Source: Eublepharis macularius
Taxonomy: Eukaryota; Chordata; Lepidosauria; Squamata; Eublepharidae
Direction: 5' to 3'
NCBI RefSeq assembly: GCF_028583425.1
Contig: NC_072792.1
Coordinates: forward strand, 13,009,676 to 13,073,675
DNA: 64,000 bases
Shown here piece by piece: positions 21,661 to 31,560 of this stretch; position 1 is the stretch's first letter; every line of letters starts with the position of its first letter. The translations under genes and the position numbers were made by a program. Under the pieces are notes generated by a model, which saw only the letters and a list, made by a program, of their open reading frames with translations, did no database searches and was not told the DNA's origin.

Positions 21661-21777
21661 ATGCATGCCAATGTTTTAATGCTGCAAAGCTTCCCGGGGG
21701 TCCCTGATTCTTGGGATTGTGGGGTGCATGCCCTTGGGAATGAATTCCTCCCTGTCGTTTGCTTGAGGTCACCGTAG

Positions 21778-22323
21778 TGTCAGGCTATGGATGACAGGCT
21801 GTGGCAGATAGACCCCTGTACCATCACAGTAAGAATCCAGGCTCTTGGTTAGAAGGTTTTATTCAGGAATCAGATCATTTCCACAGATATGTCCATAGAG
21901 TTACTTGGAAGCAAGGTAAGCAACTAAGCAGTAAAAACAGGTTGACAGGAATGGCAACATGTGGGAAAACTATTCCTCTTAAAGAATGCAATTACTCCTT
22001 TCCCCCCTCCCATCAGTAAAATATGACTTTTGGTGCGAACCCGTCCTGAGAACGTCTCACATATTTTAACTATTAAGTCAAGACACTGAGAAAGCAGGAG
22101 ATTAAAGTTGAAACACAGAAATTCATGGGAGCGAGCAGTGTACAAGGTCAGAAGCACTGAGAGCTCCCAAAGCCATTAGATAAGACACCCGCAGCTTCAC
22201 TAAGTTTGTGAAAGCAAAGCAGTTATGGCATTGGCAATATGACATCAGGGTACAGCATTAAACACTGGTTCAGAATAACAGGTCAGCATCAAATAATGGC
22301 ATGGATGGGGCACGGACATGACA
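21778..22323 (-). mobile_element. Solo LTR (546 bp)
   Basis: The ends are TGTCAGGCTATGG and GACATGACA, with the canonical TG...CA termini. The 5-bp flanks CGTAG (21773-21777) and CATAG (22324-22328) differ at one position. It is about as long as, and closely similar to, the LTR at 55116-55636. A TTTTATT near 21857 reads as AATAAAA on the minus strand, suggesting minus orientation. No internal coding region is attached, so it is a recombination remnant of an LTR retroelement. I cannot tell retroviral from Gypsy-type by the LTR alone. Confidence 0.8.
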
Positions 22324-22328
22324 CATAG

Positions 22329-23290
22329 ACAACCTTGGGGTTGTGCAAAGCTCAACGGAAGTTCATCAGAGCAAAACATCTGGATTAGAGATGCATTAAA
22401 TCCTAATCAGGACTACACAGGTGGAACCCACTCATCCCTAATCATTAGATGTAAGAGTGAGTGCACAGCTACAGAGCTACAGTAACATCCAATCTCCTGT
22501 CACATCGGCTTCTGCCTCCATTCTGGTGCTGTTGGATTCCAGAAGGCAGGATTAAGTGTTGATTTACTTCAAGACTCGGGTTTGTTGACAGAAAATAGGG
22601 AAGAGTTTTGAAGACTGATCTGTTCCGGTTAGCTTCAGGGCAAAACTAAAAACTTGACATTTACGACTGTCCCGCTGATGTGAACTCATTCCTTTGTCTT
22701 AAATCAGGGAAAACCTTTGAAGTAAGCCAAAGGAATGAATGAATGTTATAGAATGAATGAGCCCCAAATCTTTTGCCTCTGTTTGGGAATGCTTGGGACT
22801 TGACTTGTCCCTTAATTATTCCTAAAGTTTCAAATGACAGGAAGATCCACTGCTGTCAAGTAAGCAAAATGAATTTAGATTTATATAATCAGTTTTTACA
22901 GCGAAATACCTCCATGAGCTTGTAGTGCCCTGAATTCTTTCTGCTGTCCTATAAATGCATTCCCTCATGGTTACACCCCCCTCCTCCTTAAACATGACTT
23001 TTAAACTTGTTCATATTTGAAAAGCAATAAAAATCAATTAGGATTATTTTCAGCTGTAAATTCCAACAAATGAATCTAGGTTGTCAGAGTTAACGTTCTC
23101 TCCTAAAAAGATGGAATGAACAGATAAACATCAGCGGAGAATTGCATAAATATTGTTTGTAGTGATGTCTGAAGATTAATGGACAGAGATTTTTGAAGCA
23201 ATCATAAAAAATGATTTCCTGGGAGTAAGCTCCATTGAATAAACCTGAGTAAGAGTCTGAGGAGACCTGCATAACGTAGTATTACTGTCT
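22329..23290. other. Unrecognised sequence
   Basis: No repeat or gene recognised. The composition is AT-rich and irregular, as expected of old unique sequence. Confidence 0.35.
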
Positions 23291-23292
23291 CA

Positions 23293-24182
23293 GGGCCAAG
23301 CTACAAGTGACGAATGCCACTTGAATGGCAAGTGGATTGAGTGGAGGGCAAGTGAACAGGGAGAAATACACTTGCTGTTCAAGTGGCATTCGTCATGTGT
23401 AGCTTGGCCCTCAGAGAACTTTAAGTGACACAGAGAACTTTGAGTGCTCTTATCTGGAAGGGTGATACCATAAGAATGAATCTGAGGGCCAAGCTACACA
23501 TGACGAATGACACTTGAATGGCAAGTGGATTGAGTGGAGGGCAAGTGAACAGGGAGAAATACACTTGCCGTTCAAGTGTCATTCGTCACTTGTAGCTTGG
23601 CCCACAGAGAACTTTAAGTGACACAGAGAACTTTGAGTGCTCTTATCTGGAAGGGTGATACCATAAGAATGAATCTGAGGGCCAAGCTACACATGACGAA
23701 TGACACTTGAATGGCAAGTGGATTGAGTGGAGGGCAAGTGAACAGGGAGAAATACACTTGCCGTTCAAGTGTCATTCGTCACTTGTAGCTTGGCCCACAG
23801 AGAACTTTAAGTGACACAGAGAACTTTGAGTGCTCTTATCTGGAAGGGTGATACCATAAGAATGAATCTGAGGGCCAAGCTACACATGACGAATGACACT
23901 TGAATGGCAAGTGGATTGAGTGGAGGGCAAGTGAACAGGGAGAAATACACTTGCCGTTCAAGTGTCATTCGTCACTTGTAGCTTGGCCCACAGAGAACTT
24001 TAAGTGACACAGAGAACTTTGAGTGCTCTTATCTGGAAGGGTGATACCATAAGAATGAATCTGAGGGCCAAGCTACACATGACGAATGACACTTGAATGG
24101 CAAGTGGATTGGGTGGAGGGCAAGTGAACAGGGAGAAATACACTTGCCGTTCAAGTGTCATTCGTCACATGTAGCTTGGCCC
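23293..24182. repeat. Five-unit 193-bp tandem array built on a fold-back MITE
   Basis: GGGCCAAGCTACA starts at 23293, 23486, 23679, 23872 and 24065, exactly 193 bp apart each time. Each unit is a ~118-bp MITE of the family at 18535 plus a 75-bp spacer containing ACTTTAAGTGACACAG and GTGATACCATAAGAATG. The last MITE has no spacer after it. Units 2-4 look nearly identical by eye. Units 1 and 5 carry a few differences, such as CATGTGTAGC or CACATGTAGC endings. The array must have arisen after a single MITE insertion, by duplication of MITE plus flank. Confidence 0.92.
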
Positions 24183-24362
24183 TTACACATCCATCCCAGT
24201 TGAGTTCTTGCAAGTAAAATGCACTTTCTTTTACCTATTTTACGAAAGTACAAGATAGCTTGGGGAGCAAGGAAGTGCAGAAGATATTCTCAACCCTTTT
24301 TGCGGTGGCCATTCTTCCACACCCATTCCCTCCCATGGAAGCCTCCACAGGATCCCTGTGTC

Positions 24363-24605
24363 CAGGGCTTTTTTTCAGCAGGAACGTGGTGGGACGGAGT
24401 TCCGAAACCTCTTAATGGTCACATGGCTGGTGGCCCCGCCCCCTGATCTCCAGACAGAGGGGAGATCAGAGCCAAGTGGCATGGAGGGCAATCTAAACCC
24501 CCCTCTGTCTGGAGATCAGGGGGCGGGGCCACCAGTCATATGACCATTTTCTCCGAGGGCAACCCACTGAGTTCCACCACCTCTTTTCCCAGAAAAAAAG
24601 CCCTG
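24363..24605. mobile_element. hAT-type MITE with CAGGGCTTTTTTTC ends
   Basis: The TIRs are CAGGGCTTTTTTTC and GAAAAAAAGCCCTG. The 8-bp flanks CCTGTGTC (24355-24362) and CTAGTGTC (24606-24613) match at six positions. The centre is a fold-back around GATCTCCAGACAGAGGGG and its complement. A second, longer member with a perfect TSD lies at 27135. There is no coding capacity. Confidence 0.85.
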
Positions 24606-24613
24606 CTAGTGTC

Positions 24614-25009
24614 TATTAGGTAACAATGATTAAGATGGTGTTCTTTTTATCTTACTGGAATCCCTAGTTATCTCTAGGTTCAAAAGGGCTTCAGGTTTTT
24701 GCTCCCACTAGGAGAGTTAGTTATGTCTGAGTTTTATAATAATGTCTGAATCTTATAACAATGTCCATGTTTTTCATGATTCTTCACAAGTGACTAAATA
24801 CTGCTGCGGTTTGTCATGTGATTGCTGCCGCACAGATTTGTACATTTCCCTATGTATTCATTTTCTCATTAATCATGGGATGAAGCCATTCCTTGTTCTA
24901 ACTTGTCGAAGTAATATGACATGCAGACATAAATTAATGTCTGTGCAATTAAGTATATGAATGCATTAGGTCAGAGATATGCGCTACTGCTACACAACGA
25001 AAGTCTAAT
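24614..25009. other. Unrecognised sequence
   Basis: No gene or repeat recognised in this AT-rich stretch. Confidence 0.3.
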
Positions 25010-25110
25010 AGAAACACAGAGCTGGAAGGCCCCCCAAAGGACATCTAGCTCAACCCTCTACACAATGTAGGAAATTCACAGCTACTTCCGCTCCCCCAGT
25101 GACTGCTGCT
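25010..25110 (-). mobile_element. CR1-type LINE 3' fragment
   Basis: AGAGCTGGAAGGCC, ACATCTAGCTCAACCC and AATGTAGGAAATTCACA match the terminal region of the larger CR1 copy at 5766-6445 in the same orientation. Only about 100 bp survive. Confidence 0.65.
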
Positions 25111-25261
25111 CTATGCGATAATGTTCATTTGTGTTCCGTAGAGGAGAAGGGGGGAATGCAGGGGTGCAAAATCTGCATATTGAGTCAACTTAAACATGGG
25201 CCTCTCCTTTCTCATGTGTGGCTCCTCTTCTAACTCCTTACATTTCTACTTTCTTCCTTAA

Positions 25262-25925
25262 GAAAGTAGAAGGTGCTGGTTTTGACCTATAAAGCCCTAA
25301 ACGGACTGGGACCAGCATACCTAAGGGACCGCCTCTCCCCGTATGTGCCCTAGAGAACACTCGGATCAGCTGGAAAACATCTGCTGGTGGTCCCCTGGCC
25401 CCAGGGAAGCTCGGTTGGCCTCAACCAGGGCCAGGGCCTTTTCGGTCCTGGCCCCAACCTGGTGGAACTCTCTGTCTGAGGACACTCGGGCCCATCAGGA
25501 TCTTCTATCATTTCAGTTGGCCTGTAAGACGGAGATGTTCCACCAGGCGTATGGTTGAGGCCAGCATGAGATCCTCACTGAGCCTCCCACCAGCCTCCCA
25601 CTAAGTGTGGGGTTATACAGTGACCACTGGCCAGCTGCCCAACATATGGGTACAGCACGGGGCTATGTAGTGCCCATTTGTTGCTGACCCACGTATGGGT
25701 TGCAGTACATTATCTGTCCACTTCCCTCCCCCTGTATGCTGATGGGCAGGAATCTGGAATTGACCCCATCTTGGGACTGTTATTATCTGTTTGTTGATTT
25801 TATGATGAACTGTTGTTTTATGGTTTTCATATTCATATTATATTTTTATAATCTGTTGTACCTCGCCCAGAGCCCGCTTGTGGGAAGGGCAAGATAGAAA
25901 TGTAATAAATAATAATAATGATAAT
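25262..25925 (+). mobile_element. L2-type LINE, RT C-terminus and 3' tail
   Basis: The plus strand reads LTYKALNGLGPAYLRDR-like, then VPWPQGSSVGLNQGQGLF-like segments with frame breaks. This is the C-terminal end of an L2 ORF2, also seen better preserved at 61937-62425. A 3' UTR follows, with GTTGTACCTCGCCCAGAGCC and a terminal AATAATAAT-type repeat (25902-25927), which is usual for L2. It is 5'-truncated and inactive. Confidence 0.8.
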
Positions 25926-26074
25926 AAATTTGAGCCAGAGTTTCGCATTGAAAAGCTACAGATTTTTTTCAGAGTTAGGGTTCAGTGCTGGAATATTTCC
26001 CATATTAGTATAGGAGTAGCTGGGAGCCTGTAAAGGAGGAGGCATCAAGCTAGGGAAGGAATTCAGAGTGCACC

Positions 26075-26345
26075 ACCACCACCAATAATAATAATCTTTG
26101 ATTTATATACCACCCTTCAGGACAACTTAACAACCACTCAGAGTAATTTACAAAGTATGTTATTATTATCCCCACAACAATCACCCTGTGAGGTGGGTGG
26201 AGCTGAGAGAGCTCTGAGAGAGCTGTGACTGACCCAAGATCACCCAACTGGCTTCAAGTGGAGGAGCGGGGAATCAAACCGAGTTCTCCAGATTGGAGTC
26301 CCGCTGCTCTTAACCACTACACCAAACTAGCTCCTTAGCAATTCA
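26075..26345 (-). mobile_element. tRNA-derived SINE
   Basis: On the minus strand the unit starts GAGCTAGTTTGGTGTAGTGG with an A box (TAGTGGTTAAGAGC) and a B box (GGTTTGATTCC). It continues through CTTGAAGCCAGTTGGGTGAT-type sequence to an L2-like ATAAATCAAAG tail ending in AATAATAAT. Plus-orientation relatives occur at 28170, 31335 (partial) and 53950. An internal Pol III promoter is expected from the boxes. Confidence 0.85.
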
Positions 26346-27126
26346 AAATGGATCCCTATGTTTTGCCAAAAAAAAATTATACTTCTGAAAGAGTGTGGCT
26401 ATTAAATTGTTCATTTTTATGCTTTTCCATTCCAAGAGAGATGAAGTCTAGTATAATATAGTAAAATTGTGAAGAAATGTTTTTAGTTTCTGAAATGTCA
26501 TTCTGAAAATTTCCCAAATAGAAAATGTCCTCTACTCTATCCAGAAAATGATTAATAGTGCCTCCCCTGTAGATCAAATATGCTTTAATGACAGTCAGAA
26601 AATTAATTATAGCTCCTTTAATTGGTTAAGGGAAAATAGAAATTATCGCAATGATGTCAAAGCTTCCATTCAAACAATGGTTTAAAATGTTGTGCATAAA
26701 TCATTCTATTGTAAAAAAAAAGGCTTAATTGAAAAGTTCAGAGTATGGGATGGAACAAATCACAATCAATTTATAAAACTGATAACAGCCTTGCCTTTTT
26801 CATTTATATAATAACAATCCTGTTACATAAGAAACAGCTCCACAACGTTGCAAGAAGCCCAGCTCCAAGGAACTAAACTGTAAATAAGCTGCTCTTAAAT
26901 TGTTCTTAAAATATATATTGAACCACTGTATCTATAGCTATTAAGTGTATATAAGAAAACATGCCTTGCTATGTTTAGTGTCACATTTGTGCAATTTGAG
27001 CTACTAACATTTGGATCTTGAAAGCACAGACATATTTTTTCCCGCTAGCTGCCGGGGAAAAATCTCTAGTGTTCGTGTCACAGTAATTCCAATGGCTTCT
27101 GTGCTGAGAGAATTGAAATCAATACA
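26346..27126. other. Unrecognised sequence
   Basis: AT-rich DNA with no supported gene or repeat. Confidence 0.35.
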
Positions 27127-27134
27127 CTCATATT

Positions 27135-27464
27135 CAGGACTTTTTTCTGGGAAAAGAAGTGGTGGAACTCAGTGGTGGAACTCAAGACTGCGCAATGATG
27201 TCACTTTGGGTCAGCTGGAACAAGGGGGGAGTTTTTTAAAGTTTAAATTGCCCTCAGTGAAAACGGTCACATGGCCGGTGGCCCCGCCCCCTGATCTCCA
27301 GACAGAGGGGAGTTTAGATTGTCCTCCGCGCTGTTCGAAGGTGTGGAGGGCAATCTAAACTCCCCTCTGTCTGGAGATCAGGGGCCAGGGCCACTGGCCA
27401 TGTGACCATTCTTAAGAGGTGCCAGAACTCCGTTCCACCGCGTTCCTGCTGAGAAAAAGCCCTG
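27135..27464. mobile_element. hAT-type MITE, 330 bp, perfect TSD
   Basis: The left end is CAGGACTTTTTTCTGGGAA and the right end is GAGAAAAAGCCCTG. The 8-bp duplication CTCATATT is exact (27127-27134 and 27465-27472). It shares the GATCTCCAGACAGAGGGG fold-back core and the GGTGGCCCCGCCCCCTGATC stretch with the element at 24363. Its exact TSD suggests it is younger than that copy. Confidence 0.92.
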
Positions 27465-27706
27465 CTCATATTATGTGCCAAGTCTTACTTTGGTTGTTTC
27501 CTCTGCAACCTGTAGTGAATAATCTTCAAGGTATCTTCTGAAATGTTTAAAATCTATGAGAACTAGTGCAGTGTTTGAGATTTGGACAAGGGAATGAGGG
27601 TGGGGAGATGTGGCAAATATTGAACATTTTCATTCAGGGTTAAAAATGGCAAAGTTGGTGGTACTGGTTCAAAAGTCTGACTGGGCTCCTGGCTAGAATT
27701 CAGGAG

Positions 27707-27996
27707 GTAAAGGAAGTCCCCTCTGCAAGCACCAAGTCATTACTGACCCATGAGGGGATGTTGCATCATGACATTTTCTTGGCAGACTTTTTACGGGGTG
27801 GTTTGCCATTGTCTTCCCCAGTCATCTACACTTTACCCCCAGGAAACTGGGTACTCATTTTATTGACCTCGGAAGGATGGAAGGCTGAGTCAACCTTGAG
27901 CTGGTTAACTGAACCTGGCTTCTGCCAGGATCGAACTCAGGTCATGAGCAGAGCTTGGGCTGCAGTACTGCCGCTTACCACTCTGCGCCGCAGGGG
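27707..27996 (-). mobile_element. Sauria-type tRNA SINE with BovB-like tail
   Basis: Read on the minus strand, the unit begins CCCCCTGCGGCGCAGAGTGG with A-box (GTGGTAAGCGGCAG) and B-box (GAGTTCGATCC) motifs. The conserved middle includes GGTTGACTCAGCCTTCCATC. The end matches the squamate SINE/BovB tail (GGTAAAGTGTAGATGACTGG ... CCGTAAAAAGTCTGCC, then GGGTCAGTAATGACTTGGTG). An imperfect duplication, GAATTCAGGAG/GAATTCAAGAA, flanks it (27696-27706 and 27997-28007). Such SINEs depend on BovB LINE machinery, and BovB remnants are present at 63.5-64 kb. Confidence 0.88.
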
Positions 27997-28164
27997 GAAT
28001 TCAAGAAGAATGTGTTAAATGGGTTTCTAAGCCAATGATTCTTCCCTGGTACATTCTGTCTTAGCTCTCACTGGTCAAAAAGACGACCTCAAGCTAGAAG
28101 TGATGCTGGGGGGATCCCTGCAGGCTCTACGAAGCATTTTCAACTAGTGAAAAGCAGTTGCAGG

Positions 28165-28440
28165 CACGCCTACGCCAGTTTGGTGTAGTGGTTAAGAGCG
28201 GCAGGACTCTAATCTGGAGAACCGGGTTTGATTCCCCACTCCCCCGCTTGAAGCCAGCTGGGTGACTTTGGGTCAGTCACAGCTCTCCAGTGCTCTCTCA
28301 GCCTCACCTACCTCACAGGGTGATTGTCATGAGGATAATAATATCACACTTTGTAAACTGTTCTGAGTGTGGCATTAAGTTGACGTGAAGGGTGATATAT
28401 AAATAAACTTTATTATTGTTATTGTTGGTGGTGGTGGTGC
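28165..28440 (+). mobile_element. tRNA-derived SINE
   Basis: CCAGTTTGGTGTAGTGGTTA, the A box TAGTGGTTAAGAGCGG and the B box GGTTTGATTCCCC are followed by CTTGAAGCCAGCTGGGTGAC. The L2-like tail ATATATAAATAAACTTTATT and TTATTGTTATTG repeats close it. It belongs to the same family as the SINEs at 26075 and 53950. Confidence 0.88.
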
Positions 28441-29710
28441 GTCCTGAATTATTTCCCTAAATCAAATGTTTATTATTGTTATTATTATCATTGTTGTTAA
28501 GGTTATCATTATTGTCATCGCCATCATTGATGCCGCTGCTGCTGGTGCTGATGCAAGCTGTGCCTTGGGAGGAGGGGACGTTTCCCTCCAAACCATTTTC
28601 TCACATGGTAATGTCCCCTCAAGGCTGCTATTTGCCCCCCTGAGGAAAACATGTCAGTTTCCTTATGTTACACGTATGGTCACCCAGTGTGGCAAAGAGC
28701 AACTTGGCTGAGACATTTGAGCTCAGGGAAATGGCTTGAGGGAAGGATCTGGCGCTGCATGTGGATCTGACTTTTCCACAGAGGCTCTTCATGGATCGCC
28801 CCCTCTCCAGTATCTCCTCTAGCTTGGCTCTCCGGCACTGCCACAGTCCAGTCAGAACATGCTCACTGCCCACTACCCACAAAGGGAGCTACCCACTTCT
28901 TTCGAAACCTTTGGGGGCATTTTGCTTGAGGATGGTCAGTGAGAGAAGCCTCCGTGAAGCAAAAGCGACTCTCCTCCTAAAAGGTAATATCGTGAACTCT
29001 CTCTCGTGTGACAGTCGTAGTTCAAGCTCCCCTTTAGTGCCCCTGGTCGCTCGCCTTCTCGCTCTGGAGCTCTGAACCCTCTGAAGTAATTTACGATCTC
29101 TAAATATTTGAATGAAGAAAGATTGAGAGGGAAATGTGGCTCATTAACAGGGTAATTAGTTTTTCATGTTGAATATGGAATGGAAGACAGGATTCTTACG
29201 TAAGGGGCTTATGTAAATGGATCTCCTCCCATCCATGCTCATTTAAATCTCATTTCCTCCTGTTTTTCCCATTTTCCCTCATCACTTCCTTCCTTTTGTC
29301 TCCCTGAATTTGATCATTTTTATCTATCTTGCCCCATTGCCTTGAGGTCTCTTGATCTGCTTGCTCTTTGGAGCCACGTGGATTGTTTTACTGAGACGTA
29401 TAAAAGGCATCTTTGATACAACTTGATCTCTGTGGCTGCTCACTTGTTAATGCTATTTTAAAAGCTACATAGCAGAGCAATTCTTCAGGCAAAGTTTTCC
29501 TGCATGCTGCGAAAAATCCAGGCTTATTCTGTTAAATTATGCGGTTGCTAAAGGTAAACAATCCACATGAAGAAGAACCACTTCTCCAAGTCAGATCAAG
29601 CAAGTTTCCCATTATTATTTCCCATATATAAAGGAAAGCTGTAGCGGTTTCAGCCAAACAAAATGGGTAGACTCTTGCACTAGAATTTTAATTAAGGGTG
29701 CCGTCCTAAT
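28441..29710. other. Unrecognised sequence with an ATT/ATC microsatellite-like start
   Basis: An imperfect trinucleotide-rich stretch (about 28465-28560) is followed by DNA with no nameable gene. Opposed short frames near 28628-28882 and 28761-29075 have no recognisable domain. Confidence 0.35.
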
Positions 29711-29714
29711 AAAA

Positions 29715-29785
29715 GTGTGTGTGTGTAAGTGATGTGTCATCAAGTTGCCTCTGACCTATGGAAACTCTATGAATGAAAGACCTTC
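29715..29785 (-). mobile_element. BovB/Sauria-SINE 3' tail fragment
   Basis: GATGTGTCATCAAGTTGCCT and CTGACCTATGGAAACTCTAT, with ATGAATGAAAGACC, are the complement of the BovB 3' terminus seen intact at 63945-63995 (GGGTCACCATAGGTCAGAAG). The preceding GTGTGTGTG (29717-29725) is the residual terminal microsatellite. Confidence 0.7.
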
Positions 29786-29881
29786 AACTACAAACTACAA
29801 GGGAACTACAAACAAGTAGCGGTGAATGATGTGGATCTGCTGGCACAGTATCATCCATGGGGTCAGTTGTTAGGCAACTGA

Positions 29882-30586
29882 GAGCCAAGCGATGACTTTT
29901 TTCATGTGGAGAACACTTGATTGTTTTTACAAGTTTTCCTGGGAACTGAAGTCCGAGTGTCCTTCCCCTCTCTGTTAGAATCGCTGCCTGAAGAGCCAGA
30001 GAAAGCCAGCAGTAGCAGCAGCTATTGCAAATCGTTCCTCCAGTCACAATCCTGCTGGACAAGAGGGCTCTCAACGATCGTTTGGGAGTGGGCAGCTGCT
30101 ACTTTCTCCCTGGGCATCCTGCGAGCTGCCTGCTCTCAGGGAGCTGCTCTGGAAACTGAAGCTCCAGCCGCAGCAACAGCAGAGGGATCTGCTGCTGCTC
30201 TAACATGCCCTTCCCCTGCTGTTCCTGAGCTCCTGGAGAAAAACTGGAATGAGGGCATGTTAGAGCAGCAGCAGATACTTCCGCTGTTGCTGTGGCTGGA
30301 GCTTCACTGACACGGCGGCTTTCTCCAGAGCAGCCCCCTGGGAGCAGGACGCCCAGGGAGAAAGTAGCAGCTGCCCGCCCCCAAAGATCGTTGGAGGCCC
30401 TCTTGTCCAGCAGGCTTGTGACTGGAGGGACGATTTGCAAAAGCTGCTGCTGCCACGGCTTTCTCTGGCTCTTCAGGCAGCGATTCTAACAGAGAGGGGA
30501 AGGACACTCGGACTTCAGTTCCCAGGAAAACTTCCAAGAACTATCAAGCGTTCTCCATGTGAAAAAAGTCACTTGTAGCTTGGCTC
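29882..30586. mobile_element. Large fold-back element, 705 bp, TSD TGA
   Basis: The left end is GAGCCAAGCGATGACTTTTT and the right end is AAAAAGTCACTTGTAGCTTGGCTC. TGA is duplicated at 29879-29881 and 30587-30589. Long arms mirror each other (for example GTGTCCTTCCCCTCTCTGTT facing AACAGAGAGGGGAAGGACAC). The tips belong to the family of the 118-bp MITEs. The frames inside encode only the two strands of the same palindrome and are not genes. A close relative occupies about 60930-61620. Confidence 0.85.
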
Positions 30587-30599
30587 TGAATCAGAATGG

Positions 30600-31090
30600 G
30601 GCCAGCATCTTGGTTTCTGGGGGGCCATCGCGGTGAGCTGGATTGACATCAGATGGGTGCAATGGAATGTCTTCCTCCCCACAGTTCTCCGACATGTGCT
30701 GGACTCAAGACCTCTGGAAGGCTTGGCTATCAAGCTGAGGGAGCATAATTTGGGTTCACAGCCAGGCCTGGACCTATCACAAACCATCATCAAAGATTTA
30801 GGGCTCCTGCAGTGATATTTTCCAGGGACTCTGTTACTTTGGTCAGACTTGCTTGAGCAACGCTCATGGCAGGGCGCTAGTTCACCCAGAAAAATGGACT
30901 TGGCCAAACAGCGGATAGTCAAGGCTCTTGTGTGTTTTGTAGAAGCATCAGGGGGTCACATTATTGTCTGCCTGGACACCTCCTTCCAGCAGGAGGACTT
31001 GTACCATCCTGATGGAGTGCACCTGTCCAGTTGAGGGCAGGACATTTGGATACAAGACGTGCGGGATGGCCGGCAGGATTGCTTTTTGAT
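30600..31090 (+). pseudogene. SGNH-hydrolase-like ORF remnant, DIRS/Ngaro-type
   Basis: The plus strand can be followed through several frames. An N-terminal part contains LREHNLGSQPGLDL (within 30633-30815), which resembles the HLGENDL-type block of the family. A C-terminal part (30849-31034) contains SPRKMDLAKQRIVKALVCF and then DLYHPDGVHLSS. The last matches the conserved DGVHLS box that carries the catalytic Asp and His of SGNH hydrolases encoded by tyrosine-recombinase (DIRS/Ngaro-like) retroelements in vertebrates. The remnant has stops and at least one frame change, and no reverse transcriptase or recombinase portion remains. The function in the parent element is not settled. Here it is dead. 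Confidence 0.6.
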
Positions 31091-31334
31091 GGGAGCCATT
31101 TGGGGGGGGGGTCTTCTGACAGTTTGGCATTGAACATGGATCCATTTGGGGGAAACAGCCTATGTTCACTGTTTCCCCTTTAGCAGGGGATCCCCATATG
31201 GGATTTTGGGGGTGTTGCAGGGCAATGACAAAACTCAGCTCAGGGGCTGTCGGGCACGCTCACTCCCAAGTGACAGGGGAACCACACAGAGGTGCATGGC
31301 CAGGTGGGATCCCGAGTTGGGTTCCTCACTCCTC

Positions 31335-31560
31335 AGGACAGGACTCTAATCTGGAGAACTGGGTTTCATTCCCCACTTCTCCGCTTGAAGCCAGCTGGGT
31401 GACCTTGGGTCAGTCACATCGTCTCGCTCTCGGAGCTCTACCCACTTCACAGAGTGATTGTCGTGAGGATAATGATAACACCCATTGTAAACTGCTCTGA
31501 GTGTGGCATTAAGTTATCCTGAAGGGCGATAAATAAATTTGTTGCTGTTTTTGTTGTTGT
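31335..31560 (+). mobile_element. tRNA-derived SINE, 5'-truncated
   Basis: GACTCTAATCTGGAGAACTG, GGGTTTCATTCCCCACTTC and CTTGAAGCCAGCTGGGTGAC match the SINE at 28165 from just after its A box. The tail GATAAATAAATTTG runs into TTGTTG repeats. The A box is missing. Confidence 0.8.

Noticed and set aside
23293..24182. CRISPR array or centromeric satellite
   Set aside because: Exact 193-bp units consist of a MITE plus the same captured flank. Only five copies occur, with constant spacers.
28165..28240. Functional tRNA gene
   Set aside because: The A and B boxes are present, but the sequence cannot form a complete tRNA cloverleaf and continues into a SINE body and LINE-like tail. The same holds for 26075, 53946 and 55848.
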